Part shown: positions 27,691 to 36,345 of the stretch, piece by piece
Layout: each line of letters begins with the position of its first letter
How positions within the stretch are numbered: position 1 is the first letter of the stretch
Source: an uncultured Pseudomonadota bacterium
GTDB taxonomy: Bacteria > Pseudomonadota > Zetaproteobacteria > Mariprofundales > Mariprofundaceae
Direction: 5' to 3'
Assembly (NCBI GenBank): GCA_913055645.1
Contig: CAJXLC010000001.1
Coordinates: forward strand, 1-64,000
DNA: 64,000 nucleotides
The notes under the pieces: generated by a model
What the model saw: the letters and a program-made list of their open reading frames with translations, nothing else
Database searches by the model: none
Told to the model about the DNA's origin: nothing
Translations under genes and position numbers: made by a program

Positions 27691-28571
27691 AACATGCAAC
27701 CTCTCGTGCTGATACTCTGATTGAAGCGCTGCCATACTTGCAGCGTTTTTCCGGTCAGACCATTGTCATTAAATATGGTGGCAATGCCATGGTTGAAGAG
27801 AGTCTAAAATCTAGTTTTGCTATGGATATTACCTTACTTAAGCAGGTGGGTATCAACCCTGTGATTGTGCATGGTGGTGGCCCGCAAATTGGTCAGGTAT
27901 TGGGGCAAGTAGGGAAAGAAGCTAGGTTTATTGATGGTATGCGGGTGACTGATAGTGAAACCATGGATGTGGTTGAAATGGTGTTGGCAGGTCGTGTGAA
28001 TAAAGAAATTGTTGCCAGCATCAATCGTGCTGGTGGTAAGGCGGTTGGTTTATCAGGTAAAGATGGCGGCTTGATTTGTGCGCGGAAAATGACGTTAAAA
28101 AAGAACGCGCCTGAATTGGATGTGCCTGAAATTATTGATCTTGGGCATGTTGGACAGGTACATAAGATTCATACGGGTATTTTAAGCCTTTTGGAGCAAG
28201 ATAAGTTTGTGCCAGTGATTGCGCCTGTGGGTTACCATAAAGCGGAAGGGCAAAGCTATAATATCAACGCTGATTTGGTGGCGGGTGCTATTGCCGAAGC
28301 TTTGGGTGCAGAAAAACTAATTTTGCTAACCGATGTGGCTGGTGTGTTGGATGCGGATAAACAATTGTGCTCAAGTTTCACAGCTGAAAAGGCACGCTCG
28401 TGGATTGCTGAGGGTGTGATTGCTGGCGGCATGATTCCAAAGGTGAATTGCTGCTTGGATGCCGTGGACGGTGGTGTTGGTCGAGCTCATATTATTGATG
28501 GTCGGGTGCCGCATGCGCTTATTTTGGAGATGTTTACTGATGAAGGTGTAGGGACAGTCTTTGCTGCGTAA
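27687..28571 (+). CDS. argB: Acetylglutamate kinase
   Basis: Phosphorylates N-acetylglutamate in arginine synthesis. 294 aa, amino-acid kinase fold: [46 protein letters not shown], and GGMIPKV. The start at 27687 is chosen because of the ATGA overlap with the membrane protein gene; the 19 in-frame codons upstream lie inside that gene. The other arginine genes are elsewhere. Confidence 0.95.
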   Translation: MKHATSRADTLIEALPYLQRFSGQTIVIKYGGNAMVEESLKSSFAMDITLLKQVGINPVIVHGGGPQIGQVLGQVGKEARFIDGMRVTDSETMDVVEMVLAGRVNKEIVASINRAGGKAVGLSGKDGGLICARKMTLKKNAPELDVPEIIDLGHVGQVHKIHTGILSLLEQDKFVPVIAPVGYHKAEGQSYNINADLVAGAIAEALGAEKLILLTDVAGVLDADKQLCSSFTAEKARSWIAEGVIAGGMIPKVNCCLDAVDGGVGRAHIIDGRVPHALILEMFTDEGVGTVFAA

Positions 28572-28623
28572 ATAAGCTGGGCTGTTTGTATGGTGTTGGT
28601 TTTTATAATATTTGGAGGATGGG

Positions 28624-28920
28624 ATGATACGTTTACTTTCAATAGTGATGATGATGTTTTTTTTAAGTGTCGGCTATATTGATAATAGCTATGCTCATTC
28701 TGATCACGAACATGATAAGTATGAGCAAGAGCACGAAAAACATGATAGTGACCGTCATGATAAATACGAGCGTGAGTCTGGCCATGAGCAGGATGAGCAT
28801 TCACAGCGTGCTTCACACCGTCAAGATGCAGTCAGTCAGAGCCTTGATGCTGTAGGTAATGGTGTTGACAAGACTGCTCGTAAAATTAAACAAGCCAAGG
28901 AGTGGTGGCAGTTCTGGTAA
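28624..28920 (+). CDS. Small exported His/Asp/Glu-rich protein
   Basis: 98-aa protein with a signal peptide (MIRLLSIVMMMFFLSVG..., cleavage near residue 25) and a mature part dominated by His, Asp, Glu, Lys and Arg (repeats such as DHEHDKYEQEHEKHDSDRHD). The C-terminal 30 residues lose the His pattern and form an amphipathic helix ending in EWWQFW. The composition fits periplasmic metal binding, but no family is recognised. A GGAGG Shine-Dalgarno 5 nt before ATG 28624 supports expression. It lies 52 bp after argB. Confidence 0.75.
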   Translation: MIRLLSIVMMMFFLSVGYIDNSYAHSDHEHDKYEQEHEKHDSDRHDKYERESGHEQDEHSQRASHRQDAVSQSLDAVGNGVDKTARKIKQAKEWWQFW

Positions 28921-29153
28921 GTTAAAAGCCTCTTAATTTTGCTTGTTTTGCTTTATTTTGGTGCTTCTTTGAAGCGTATATTGTGTATGTTTGTAGGGGG
29001 TGTAAAGCTATTGTTGCATAGAATTCTTGCGTGTTAAGGTGATTGTCGGTAGAAAGCGCGACACTTCGCACACTGCCCTTCCATTGTGCTTGTTGTTTTA
29101 TGTTTAAAATAAACAAGTTTTGGGTGGTGGAGGATTAACAACTGGAGGACTTT

Positions 29154-29981
29154 ATGTCTCAATATACTATGAAACAGCTGCTAGAAGCAGGTGTTCACTT
29201 TGGTCATCAGACCCGTCGCTGGAACCCTAAAATGGCACCGTACATTTTTGGTCAACGTAATGGCATTCACATCGTTGATTTGCAAAAAACATTGCGTATG
29301 GCAAATGAAGCCTATTCATTTATGCGTGAGTTGGCTGCTGCAGGTGGTCAGGTTTTGTTCGTGGGAACAAAGCGTCAAGCACGTGAAGCGATTAAAGAAG
29401 AATCATTGCGCGCTGGTCAATATTTTGTAAATCACCGTTGGTTGGGTGGTACATTGACCAACTTCCAAACTGTTCAGCAATCTGTTCGCAAGATGAAAGA
29501 TTTGCAGCGTCAGAAAGAAGAAGGCGTGTTTGAACTGCTAACCAAAAAAGAAGCATTACAGAAACAGCGTGCTTTGGATAAATTGGAGCGTTCATTGGGC
29601 GGTATCAAGGATATGTTAAACCTTCCTGATTGCTTGTTCGTGATGGATGTTCGCAAAGAAGAGTTGGCTGTAAAAGAAGCTAAAATCTTGGGCATTCCTG
29701 TGGTTGCTGTTGTTGATACTAATTGTGATCCAAGTGGTATTGATTATATCATTCCTGGTAATGATGATGCGATTCGTGCCGTGCGTTTGTTTTGTAATAA
29801 AACTGCAGATGCAATTATTGATGGTGCAGAAGCATTTAAAATTGAAAATGCAGAAGATGGCGAAGATATTGTTGAAGCCATGACACATGCTGCTGAAGAA
29901 GCTGAAGCCACAGAAGTTGAAACAGCAGAAGCTGCAACAACTGAAGTTGCAGATGAAACTGCGACGGACAAAGCTGCTTAA
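29154..29981 (+). CDS. rpsB: 30S ribosomal protein S2
   Basis: 275 aa, with the S2 signatures [22 protein letters not shown] and [19 protein letters not shown]. About 40 residues are added at the C-terminus as an acidic Ala/Glu/Thr-rich tail ([20 protein letters not shown]), longer than in E. coli S2. Good Shine-Dalgarno (TGGAGG) before ATG 29154. The 233-bp leader (28921-29153) may hold a regulatory element but none is recognisable. First gene of a long operon. Confidence 0.97.
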   Translation: MSQYTMKQLLEAGVHFGHQTRRWNPKMAPYIFGQRNGIHIVDLQKTLRMANEAYSFMRELAAAGGQVLFVGTKRQAREAIKEESLRAGQYFVNHRWLGGTLTNFQTVQQSVRKMKDLQRQKEEGVFELLTKKEALQKQRALDKLERSLGGIKDMLNLPDCLFVMDVRKEELAVKEAKILGIPVVAVVDTNCDPSGIDYIIPGNDDAIRAVRLFCNKTADAIIDGAEAFKIENAEDGEDIVEAMTHAAEEAEATEVETAEAATTEVADETATDKAA

Positions 29982-29989
29982 TAATTTTG

Positions 29990-30018
29990 GGGCGGCTTAT
30001 GTCGCCCTTTTTATTTTT
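29990..30018 (+). terminator. Terminator/attenuator between rpsB and tsf
   Basis: A 7-bp stem GGGCGGC/GTCGCCC (one G-U pair, loop TTAT) at 29990-30007 is followed by T5-A-T5. It lies just after the rpsB stop and before tsf. An attenuator at the same place in E. coli sets the rpsB:tsf ratio. Confidence 0.85.
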
Positions 30019-30061
30019 AAATATAGATAACTAGAATGATATTGGAATTGGAGGATAGGTC

Positions 30062-30955
30062 ATGGCCAAGATTACGGCTGCTGATGTAAAGAAACTGCGC
30101 GAAGCTACTGGCGCTGGTATGATGGATTGTAAAAAAGCATTGAATGAGGTTGATGGTAACCATGATGCTGCTGTGGACTTTTTGCGTAAAAAAGGTTTGG
30201 CTGCTGCTTCTAAGAAAGCGGGTCGTGTAGCAGCAGAAGGTGTTGTTGCAACTGCAACGCAAGGTAATGCTTCTGTTGTTTTGGAAGTAAATGCAGAAAC
30301 TGATTTTGTCAGTAAAAACGAGCAGTTTGTAGCGTTTGTTGATGCGTTAAATGCATTGATTTTGGACAAACGTCCTGCTGATGTAGATGCTTTGAAAGCA
30401 TTGCCATTTGATGGTGGATTAAATGTTGAACAAGCATTGTCACAATTGATTGCTACTATTGGCGAAAATATGAGTATTCGTCGTTTTGCAGTGCTTGAAA
30501 GTGATGGTGCGACTGCGTCATATATTCATGGCGCTGGTAAAATTGGTGTGTTGGTTGCGATTGATGGTGATTCAAATGATGCCTTGCAAGAGGTTGCGCG
30601 TGGCGTAGCGATGCATGTGGCTGCTGTGAATCCGATGTTTATATCACGTGGTGAAGTGACGGAAGATGCCGTTGAACGTGAACGCAAAGTGTTAACAGAC
30701 CGTGCTTTAGCAAGTGGTAAGCCTGCTGCGATTGTTGAAAAAATCGTAACAGGTCAAATGAATAAATTTTATTCTGAAAACTGTTTGTTGGATCAAGAAT
30801 TTGTTATGGATACTGATACAACGGTTGCTAAGGCAATTAAGGCTGTTCAAGCGGATGCTGAGCTTGTGGGTATGGTTCGTTTCGGTTTGGGCGAAGGCAT
30901 TGAAAAAGAAGAAAATGATTTTGCTGCCGAAGTTGCTGCACAGGTTAACGGTTAA
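30062..30955 (+). CDS. tsf: Elongation factor Ts
   Basis: Nucleotide exchange factor for EF-Tu, 297 aa. N-terminal UBA-like domain with LREATGAGMMDCKKAL, then the core with ETDFVSKNEQF and two subdomains, ending with the FAAEVAAQ helix. It sits between rpsB and pyrH as in most bacteria. Confidence 0.97.
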   Translation: MAKITAADVKKLREATGAGMMDCKKALNEVDGNHDAAVDFLRKKGLAAASKKAGRVAAEGVVATATQGNASVVLEVNAETDFVSKNEQFVAFVDALNALILDKRPADVDALKALPFDGGLNVEQALSQLIATIGENMSIRRFAVLESDGATASYIHGAGKIGVLVAIDGDSNDALQEVARGVAMHVAAVNPMFISRGEVTEDAVERERKVLTDRALASGKPAAIVEKIVTGQMNKFYSENCLLDQEFVMDTDTTVAKAIKAVQADAELVGMVRFGLGEGIEKEENDFAAEVAAQVNG

Positions 30956-30997
30956 GCAGAGTTTCTGATGATACAAATCGCCAAGGAGGTTTCAACA

Positions 30998-31720
30998 ATG
31001 CCAAGTGAAAATAAATATAAACGTGTGTTGTTGAAGCTTTCTGGTGAAGTGTTGATGGGTGACGGTGCGTATGGCATTGAGCCTGATACGATTAACCGTT
31101 TGGCTGCTGAGTTGATTGAAGTGACAGCCAGTGGTGTTGAACTCTCCATCGTGATTGGTGGTGGTAATATATTTCGTGGTAATATGGGTACTGCTTCGGG
31201 CATGGATAGAGCCAGTGCGGACTATATGGGTATGATGGCAACAGTCATGAATGCCATTGGTTTGCAAGATGCGTTAGAAAGACAGGGTGCAAATGTCCGT
31301 GTGATTTCAGCATTACATATCAAAGAGGTTGCCGAACCATATATTCGTCGCCGCGCAGTGCGCCATTTGGAAAAAGGACGTATTCTTATTTTTGCTGCGG
31401 GTACGGGCAATCCATATTTTACAACTGATACTGCGGCAAGTTTGCGTGCAATGGAAATTCAAGCTGATGTGGTGTTGAAAGGCACTAAGGTGAGTGGTGT
31501 GTACACGGCTGATCCGATGAAAGACCCTGATGCAATGCGCTATGATACATTGACGTTCACTGAAGCTTTAACCAAACAATTGGGTGTGATGGATGCGACA
31601 GCATTATCATTGTGCCGTGATAATAATATGCCGATTGTTGTTTTTGATGTAACAAAATCTGGAGAAATGCTCAAGGCTGTTGCTGGTGAAGCTGTGGGGA
31701 CGTTGGTGAAAGAGGGGTAA
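30998..31720 (+). CDS. pyrH: UMP kinase
   Basis: Hexameric UMP kinase of the amino-acid kinase fold, 240 aa: [62 protein letters not shown]. The start at 30998 is set by a full AAGGAGGT Shine-Dalgarno (30983-30990) with 7 nt spacing. Confidence 0.97.
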   Translation: MPSENKYKRVLLKLSGEVLMGDGAYGIEPDTINRLAAELIEVTASGVELSIVIGGGNIFRGNMGTASGMDRASADYMGMMATVMNAIGLQDALERQGANVRVISALHIKEVAEPYIRRRAVRHLEKGRILIFAAGTGNPYFTTDTAASLRAMEIQADVVLKGTKVSGVYTADPMKDPDAMRYDTLTFTEALTKQLGVMDATALSLCRDNNMPIVVFDVTKSGEMLKAVAGEAVGTLVKEG

Positions 31721-31722
31721 AT

Positions 31723-32268
31723 ATGTTTGCTGCTATTGAAACACGTATGGAAAAAACAATCGCTTCTTTGAAATCGGAGTTGGCGACGATTCGCACAGGA
31801 CGTGCCAATGCGGCACTGCTTGATCATGTGCGTGTATCGTATTATGGCTCGGATGTGCCAGTAAGTCAGATTGGTAATATCTCTGTTCCAGAGCCGAGAA
31901 TGTTACTGGTTTCACCTTGGGAAAAAACAGCCTTGGCTGATCTTGAGAAAGCAATCTTAGCATCGGATCTTGGTTTGAATCCAAGTAATGATGGTGAGGT
32001 CATTCGCATTATCTTGCCAGAGCTAACGGAAGAGCGCCGTAAAGACTTGGTCAGGCAGGTGAAACAAGTGGGTGAAAAAGCCAAAGTTTCTGTGCGTAAT
32101 ATCCGTCGTGATGCGAATGATACGGTGAAAAAACAGGGTAAAGAAGACTCATTGCCTGAAGATGAGACCAAGCGTATGCAAGATAAAATACAAAAGATTA
32201 CAGATCGCTTCATTGCAGAAGTTGATGCGGTTGTAGAACATAAAGAAAAAGACATTTTAACTGTTTAA
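31723..32268 (+). CDS. frr: Ribosome recycling factor
   Basis: 181-aa RRF that splits post-termination ribosomes with EF-G. Family features: MEKTIASLKSELATIRTGRANAALLDHVRVSYYG quoted in part (LATIRTGRANAALLD), NPSNDGEVIRIILPELTEERR in part (GEVIRIILPELTEERRK), and VRNIRRDAND. Two bases separate it from pyrH; the stop shares its last base with the uppS ATG (TAATG). Confidence 0.97.
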   Translation: MFAAIETRMEKTIASLKSELATIRTGRANAALLDHVRVSYYGSDVPVSQIGNISVPEPRMLLVSPWEKTALADLEKAILASDLGLNPSNDGEVIRIILPELTEERRKDLVRQVKQVGEKAKVSVRNIRRDANDTVKKQGKEDSLPEDETKRMQDKIQKITDRFIAEVDAVVEHKEKDILTV

Positions 32269-33035
32269 TGGGTTTATCCATGACAGACGAGGGTAATACT
32301 TTACCTCAACATGTTGCTATTATTATGGATGGCAATGGTCGCTGGGCAAAAGCTCAGGGTTTATCGCGCGTGGAAGGGCATAGAAAAGGTGCTGGTCGTG
32401 TGCGAGATGTGGTTGAGTGGGCATCCGATGCTGGAGTCAAACAAGTTTCTTTGTATGCATTCTCAACGGAGAATTGGAAACGTCCCAAATCAGAAGTTAC
32501 AGCTTTGATGACCTTGATGGCAACGCTTCTGCCTTTGGAAATAAAACGTATGAATGAGAGAGGCGCACGCCTCTTGACCTTGGGTGATACGTCTAAATTG
32601 CCTTGGATTGCGCGTAAAGCTTTGGATAAAACATGTAAAGCGACTGAAAATAACAGTAATATTGATGTGATTTTATGTTTAAATTATGGCGGGCATCAGG
32701 AAATTCTTGAAGGTGTTAAGCAATTTTGCGCATCATTTCATGATGATATATCGAAAACTGAGGCTTTAAAGCATTTGAATGAAGACATGTTTCGTTCGTT
32801 ATTGGGTCGTGATCATATTTTGCCTGTGGATTTATTGATTCGGACAGGTGGTGAGCGACGCATATCTAATTTTCATCTTTGGGATGCGGCTTATGCTGAA
32901 TTGTATTTTACAGATCGTCTTTGGCCTGAATATAATAAAACGGATTTTCATGCAGCCTTGGATGATTTTGCTTCTCGCGAACGACGTTTTGGCAGAACGA
33001 GTGAACAGCTAAAGGGTGAGATCGAAGATGAATGA
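32268..33035 (+). CDS. uppS: Undecaprenyl diphosphate synthase
   Basis: Cis-prenyltransferase that makes the C55 carrier for peptidoglycan and lipopolysaccharide. 255 aa with the catalytic IIMDGNGRWAKAQG, YAFSTENWKRP and LLIRTGGERRISNF motifs. The start is at 32268 (TAATG coupling with frr) or 32280; either leaves the family core intact. Confidence 0.96.
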   Translation: MGLSMTDEGNTLPQHVAIIMDGNGRWAKAQGLSRVEGHRKGAGRVRDVVEWASDAGVKQVSLYAFSTENWKRPKSEVTALMTLMATLLPLEIKRMNERGARLLTLGDTSKLPWIARKALDKTCKATENNSNIDVILCLNYGGHQEILEGVKQFCASFHDDISKTEALKHLNEDMFRSLLGRDHILPVDLLIRTGGERRISNFHLWDAAYAELYFTDRLWPEYNKTDFHAALDDFASRERRFGRTSEQLKGEIEDE

Positions 33036-33828
33036 ATTAACGTTGCGCATCATCACGGCTAGTATTTTATTCGCAGGTGCTGTGGGCTGGTTGTTTTATT
33101 TGCCGCCATTTTGGTTTGATATTGTATTGGGCTTGATTGCTGTGGCGGCAACAGTGGAGTTGTTGCGCATGGTTGCTATTGAACACCGTACAAGTTATGG
33201 ACTGGTTGCGATGCTGGTATGGGTATTGTTGGTCTCTGGGCATGGTGCTTGGGTCATGTTATCGACAGCGTGGATTGTATTGATGGTTGGGTGGTTATTC
33301 TTATTGATAATATATGCAAAAAGTGGTGAGTTAGAAACTGAGTTTCGCAAATTGGCTTATGCCCAATGGATGATGATTTGGTTGAGCTTGTTTGTACTTG
33401 TGATGATGCAATTGCATGCACGTGTGGATGGCATCATCTTTATTGCAGGTGCCTGTGCAGGTGTTTGGGCTGCTGATATTGCGGCATACTTTACAGGCAA
33501 GACTTGGGGAAATCGCAAATTATGTCCTGTGGTAAGTCCAGGTAAAACATTGGAAGGTTTGGCTGGTGGTGTTGTGGTAGGGGTTGCAACAGCCATGTTT
33601 ATTTGGTTGTCTTGGATAGAGATGTCATTTGGTTTTGCATTATTGTTAGGAATTGTACTGGTGTTTTGTGCCGTATTGGGTGACTTGGCAGAATCAACCT
33701 TAAAACGAGCCGTTGGCGTGAAAGATAGTGGTAATATGTTGCCTGGGCATGGTGGATTATTAGACCGTGTTGATGCATTGCTTCCAGCTATACCTGCGAC
33801 AGGGCTCATTTGGATGGTATTCGTATGA
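33028..33828 (+). CDS. cdsA: Phosphatidate cytidylyltransferase
   Basis: Makes CDP-diacylglycerol for phospholipids. 266 aa with about eight membrane helices and the CDP-DAG synthase signature near the C-terminus (SPGKTLEGLAGG, DLAESTLKRAVGVKDSGN, LPGHGGLLDRVDALL). The start at 33028 overlaps uppS by 8 bp. Confidence 0.96.
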   Translation: MNELTLRIITASILFAGAVGWLFYLPPFWFDIVLGLIAVAATVELLRMVAIEHRTSYGLVAMLVWVLLVSGHGAWVMLSTAWIVLMVGWLFLLIIYAKSGELETEFRKLAYAQWMMIWLSLFVLVMMQLHARVDGIIFIAGACAGVWAADIAAYFTGKTWGNRKLCPVVSPGKTLEGLAGGVVVGVATAMFIWLSWIEMSFGFALLLGIVLVFCAVLGDLAESTLKRAVGVKDSGNMLPGHGGLLDRVDALLPAIPATGLIWMVFV

Positions 33829-34985
33829 CCCAAAAGAAAATGAAACTAACCATTTTAGGGGCAACAGGCTCGATTGGCGCAAGCACAGCAGACGTGATGT
33901 TGCGTCATCCTGATAAGTTTGAAGCTTATGCCTTGGTTGGACATCGTAATAGTTCACGCATGTTGGAGTTGGCAGAGCAATTAAAGCCTACAATTGTGAT
34001 TATGACTGATGAAGATGCGGTTACTGAATTAAAGGGTAAGCTGCCTCAAGGTGTAGCGTTGCAAGAGGGTATGGATGCAGCGATTGCTGCAGCATCGGAA
34101 ACTTCAGTTGATATGGTCATGGCAGCAATGGTGGGCTCGGCTGGTTTACCAGCAGCCTTGGCAGCGGTGCATGCTGGTAAACGTGTAGGCTTGGCAAATA
34201 AAGAGTGTTTGGTAACCGCAGGTCGTATTTTTATGCAGGCTGCCAAGGATTACGGTGCGGATGTGGTGCCTGTGGACTCTGAGCATGCGGCTGTGCATCA
34301 AGCCTTGGTGGGTCATGACCATGGTTCGATTACACGTATTATTTTAACCGCTTCTGGCGGACCTTTTCGTGACCGTGAACCTGCGAGTTTGGTGAATGTG
34401 ACACCCGAAGAGGCTATTGCCCATCCGAATTGGAGCATGGGTGCAAAAATCAGTGTGGATTCTGCCACCATGATGAATAAAGCCTTGGAATTGGTTGAAG
34501 CACATTGGTTATTTGATATGCCTGCGGATAAATTATCTGCCATTATTCATCCGCAAAGTATTGTGCATGGCATGGTAGAATACCGTGATGGTTCGGTTTT
34601 GGCACAATTGGCAGAGCCCGATATGCGTTCTCCCATTGCCTATGCTTTGCAGATAGGTGAACGATTGGATGCTGGTATTTCTTGGCTTGATTTGGCAAAA
34701 ACAGGGCGTTTGGATTTTCAGGCGGTGGATATAGAGCACTTTCCTGCGATGCGTTTGGTGCAAACAGTGATGCAGGGTAATGATACATTGGCAATCAGTA
34801 TGAACGCCGCCAATGAAGTTGCTAATCAAGCATTTCGTGACCGTAAGCTTGGTTTTATGGATATTGTGCATACGGTTGAGGAAGTTTTGGAAAAGGTGAA
34901 AAATATACCCGTTGATAATCTTGATGATGTTTGGGTGCATGACCGTGAAGCGCGCCGTTTAGCGCAGGAGATAATTGTTTTATGA
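33825..34985 (+). CDS. dxr: 1-deoxy-D-xylulose 5-phosphate reductoisomerase
   Basis: Second enzyme of the MEP isoprenoid pathway, feeding uppS. 386 aa: NADPH-binding LTILGATGSIGASTADV, the GLANKE and DSEHAA metal-site motifs, TASGGPFR, and SIVHGMVEY. The ATG at 33825 overlaps the cdsA stop (ATGA); a second start at 33840 is possible. Confidence 0.96.
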   Translation: MTQKKMKLTILGATGSIGASTADVMLRHPDKFEAYALVGHRNSSRMLELAEQLKPTIVIMTDEDAVTELKGKLPQGVALQEGMDAAIAAASETSVDMVMAAMVGSAGLPAALAAVHAGKRVGLANKECLVTAGRIFMQAAKDYGADVVPVDSEHAAVHQALVGHDHGSITRIILTASGGPFRDREPASLVNVTPEEAIAHPNWSMGAKISVDSATMMNKALELVEAHWLFDMPADKLSAIIHPQSIVHGMVEYRDGSVLAQLAEPDMRSPIAYALQIGERLDAGISWLDLAKTGRLDFQAVDIEHFPAMRLVQTVMQGNDTLAISMNAANEVANQAFRDRKLGFMDIVHTVEEVLEKVKNIPVDNLDDVWVHDREARRLAQEIIVL

Positions 34986-36343
34986 TGGAAACATTACATA
35001 CGGCCTTAGCCTTTATTTTTGCTATCGCATTGCTTGTTGCAGTGCATGAATATGGTCATTTTATTGTCGCACGAAAGTTGGGTATTCATGTTGAAAAGTT
35101 CTCGATTGGTTTTGGACCTGCGCTTTTTTCATGGCGAGGTAAAGATGGCGAAGTTGAATATATTATTGCAGCGATTCCTTTAGGTGGTTATGTGAAAATG
35201 CTGGGTGAAAACCCCGATGAGCAGGGTGAGGAACAAGCAACTGAATTGTCGGATGCAGAGTTGGCGCGTGCCTATCATGTTCAGCCCATTTGGAAACGTG
35301 CATCGGTTGCGGTTGCTGGTCCGTTGTTCAATTTCATCTTTGCTATTGTTGCATATATGTTGGTGGGTTGGTTAGGACAAACCGTGATGCCTGCGGTTGT
35401 GGGTAATGTTGCACCGAGTTCGATTGCTGAGAGAGCGGGTTTGATACAGGGTGATGTGCTTAAAGCTGTCAATGCTAAACAAGTTGTATCATGGCAGCAA
35501 TTTGAGGAATCACTTAAAGATACGGTTGGTGCAGAAGTAAATATTACCTATGTACGAGATGGCGCCTCATATTCAGTGAATATGCCGGTCAAAGAGTTTA
35601 AGCAAGATGCTTTGTTGGTTAACGTCGCAGAGGATGGTTTGGGACTTAGCTTAGGCACGCAGGTTTTTGTAGATTCGGTTATTCCGAATTCTCCTGCAGA
35701 GCAAGCTGGATTGATAAAAGGCGATCAAATCACTCAATTTGATGGGCACGATATTGGCTCAACACGTGAGCTTATTCGAAGTATTCAAGAGCATACGGGG
35801 AAATCTTTGACCTTGGGCATATTGCGTGCCAATACGCATTTACAGTTAGCAGTAACACCCAAGGCTGAAAGCAATCATGGTGTGGGCAGGATGGGTGTTC
35901 ATTTGATGTCCAAGCCTTTATCTGAGGCAATCATATACCGTATGGGTGTATGGGAAGGGGTATCATACGGCTTTACCCGCACAGCGGAAATGACAGTGTT
36001 AACGGTTCAAGTATTGGGTAAGATGGTTACATCGGCGATTTCACCTGATAATTTAGGTGGACCTATTGCGATTGCGCAGTTGGCTGGGCGCACTGCAGAT
36101 TTGGGAGTAGCTGCATTTATTACCTTTTTGGCGTTAATTTCTGTCAATCTTGGCGTGCTGAATTTATTGCCAATTCCTGTATTGGATGGTGGGCATTTGG
36201 TTTATTTAGCTATAGAAAAAGTGCGTGGAAAGCCATTGTCTATAGCAGTACTGGAGCGTATGCAGTTGTTAGGTGTTTTATTGATTGGTGTATTAATGAT
36301 ATTTGCTTTTTATAATGATTTAATGCGGTTATTTAGGGGTTAA
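34982..36343 (+). CDS. rseP: RIP metalloprotease RseP
   Basis: Site-2 protease of the inner membrane that cuts anti-sigma factors and remnant signal peptides. 453 aa: the HEYGH zinc motif at 22-26 in helix 1, two PDZ domains (about 120-205 and 210-295; GDVLKAVN, GDQITQFDG), and the third ligand in NLLPIPVLDGGH. Overlaps dxr through ATGA and lies 2 bp from bamA, linking envelope stress control with outer-membrane assembly. Confidence 0.96.
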   Translation: MMETLHTALAFIFAIALLVAVHEYGHFIVARKLGIHVEKFSIGFGPALFSWRGKDGEVEYIIAAIPLGGYVKMLGENPDEQGEEQATELSDAELARAYHVQPIWKRASVAVAGPLFNFIFAIVAYMLVGWLGQTVMPAVVGNVAPSSIAERAGLIQGDVLKAVNAKQVVSWQQFEESLKDTVGAEVNITYVRDGASYSVNMPVKEFKQDALLVNVAEDGLGLSLGTQVFVDSVIPNSPAEQAGLIKGDQITQFDGHDIGSTRELIRSIQEHTGKSLTLGILRANTHLQLAVTPKAESNHGVGRMGVHLMSKPLSEAIIYRMGVWEGVSYGFTRTAEMTVLTVQVLGKMVTSAISPDNLGGPIAIAQLAGRTADLGVAAFITFLALISVNLGVLNLLPIPVLDGGHLVYLAIEKVRGKPLSIAVLERMQLLGVLLIGVLMIFAFYNDLMRLFRG

Positions 36344-36345
36344 GA

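Noticed and set aside
28921-29153. Structured rpsB leader or riboswitch
   Set aside because: The 233-bp leader is AT-rich and has no recognisable S2-binding structure or riboswitch core that I could fold with confidence.
30031-30369. Long antisense reading frame opposite tsf
   Set aside because: It lies entirely opposite conserved tsf codons, has no Shine-Dalgarno and no recognisable domain; it is a codon-bias shadow. The same holds for many other antisense frames, such as 49576-50136 opposite acnA and 33357-33833 opposite cdsA.
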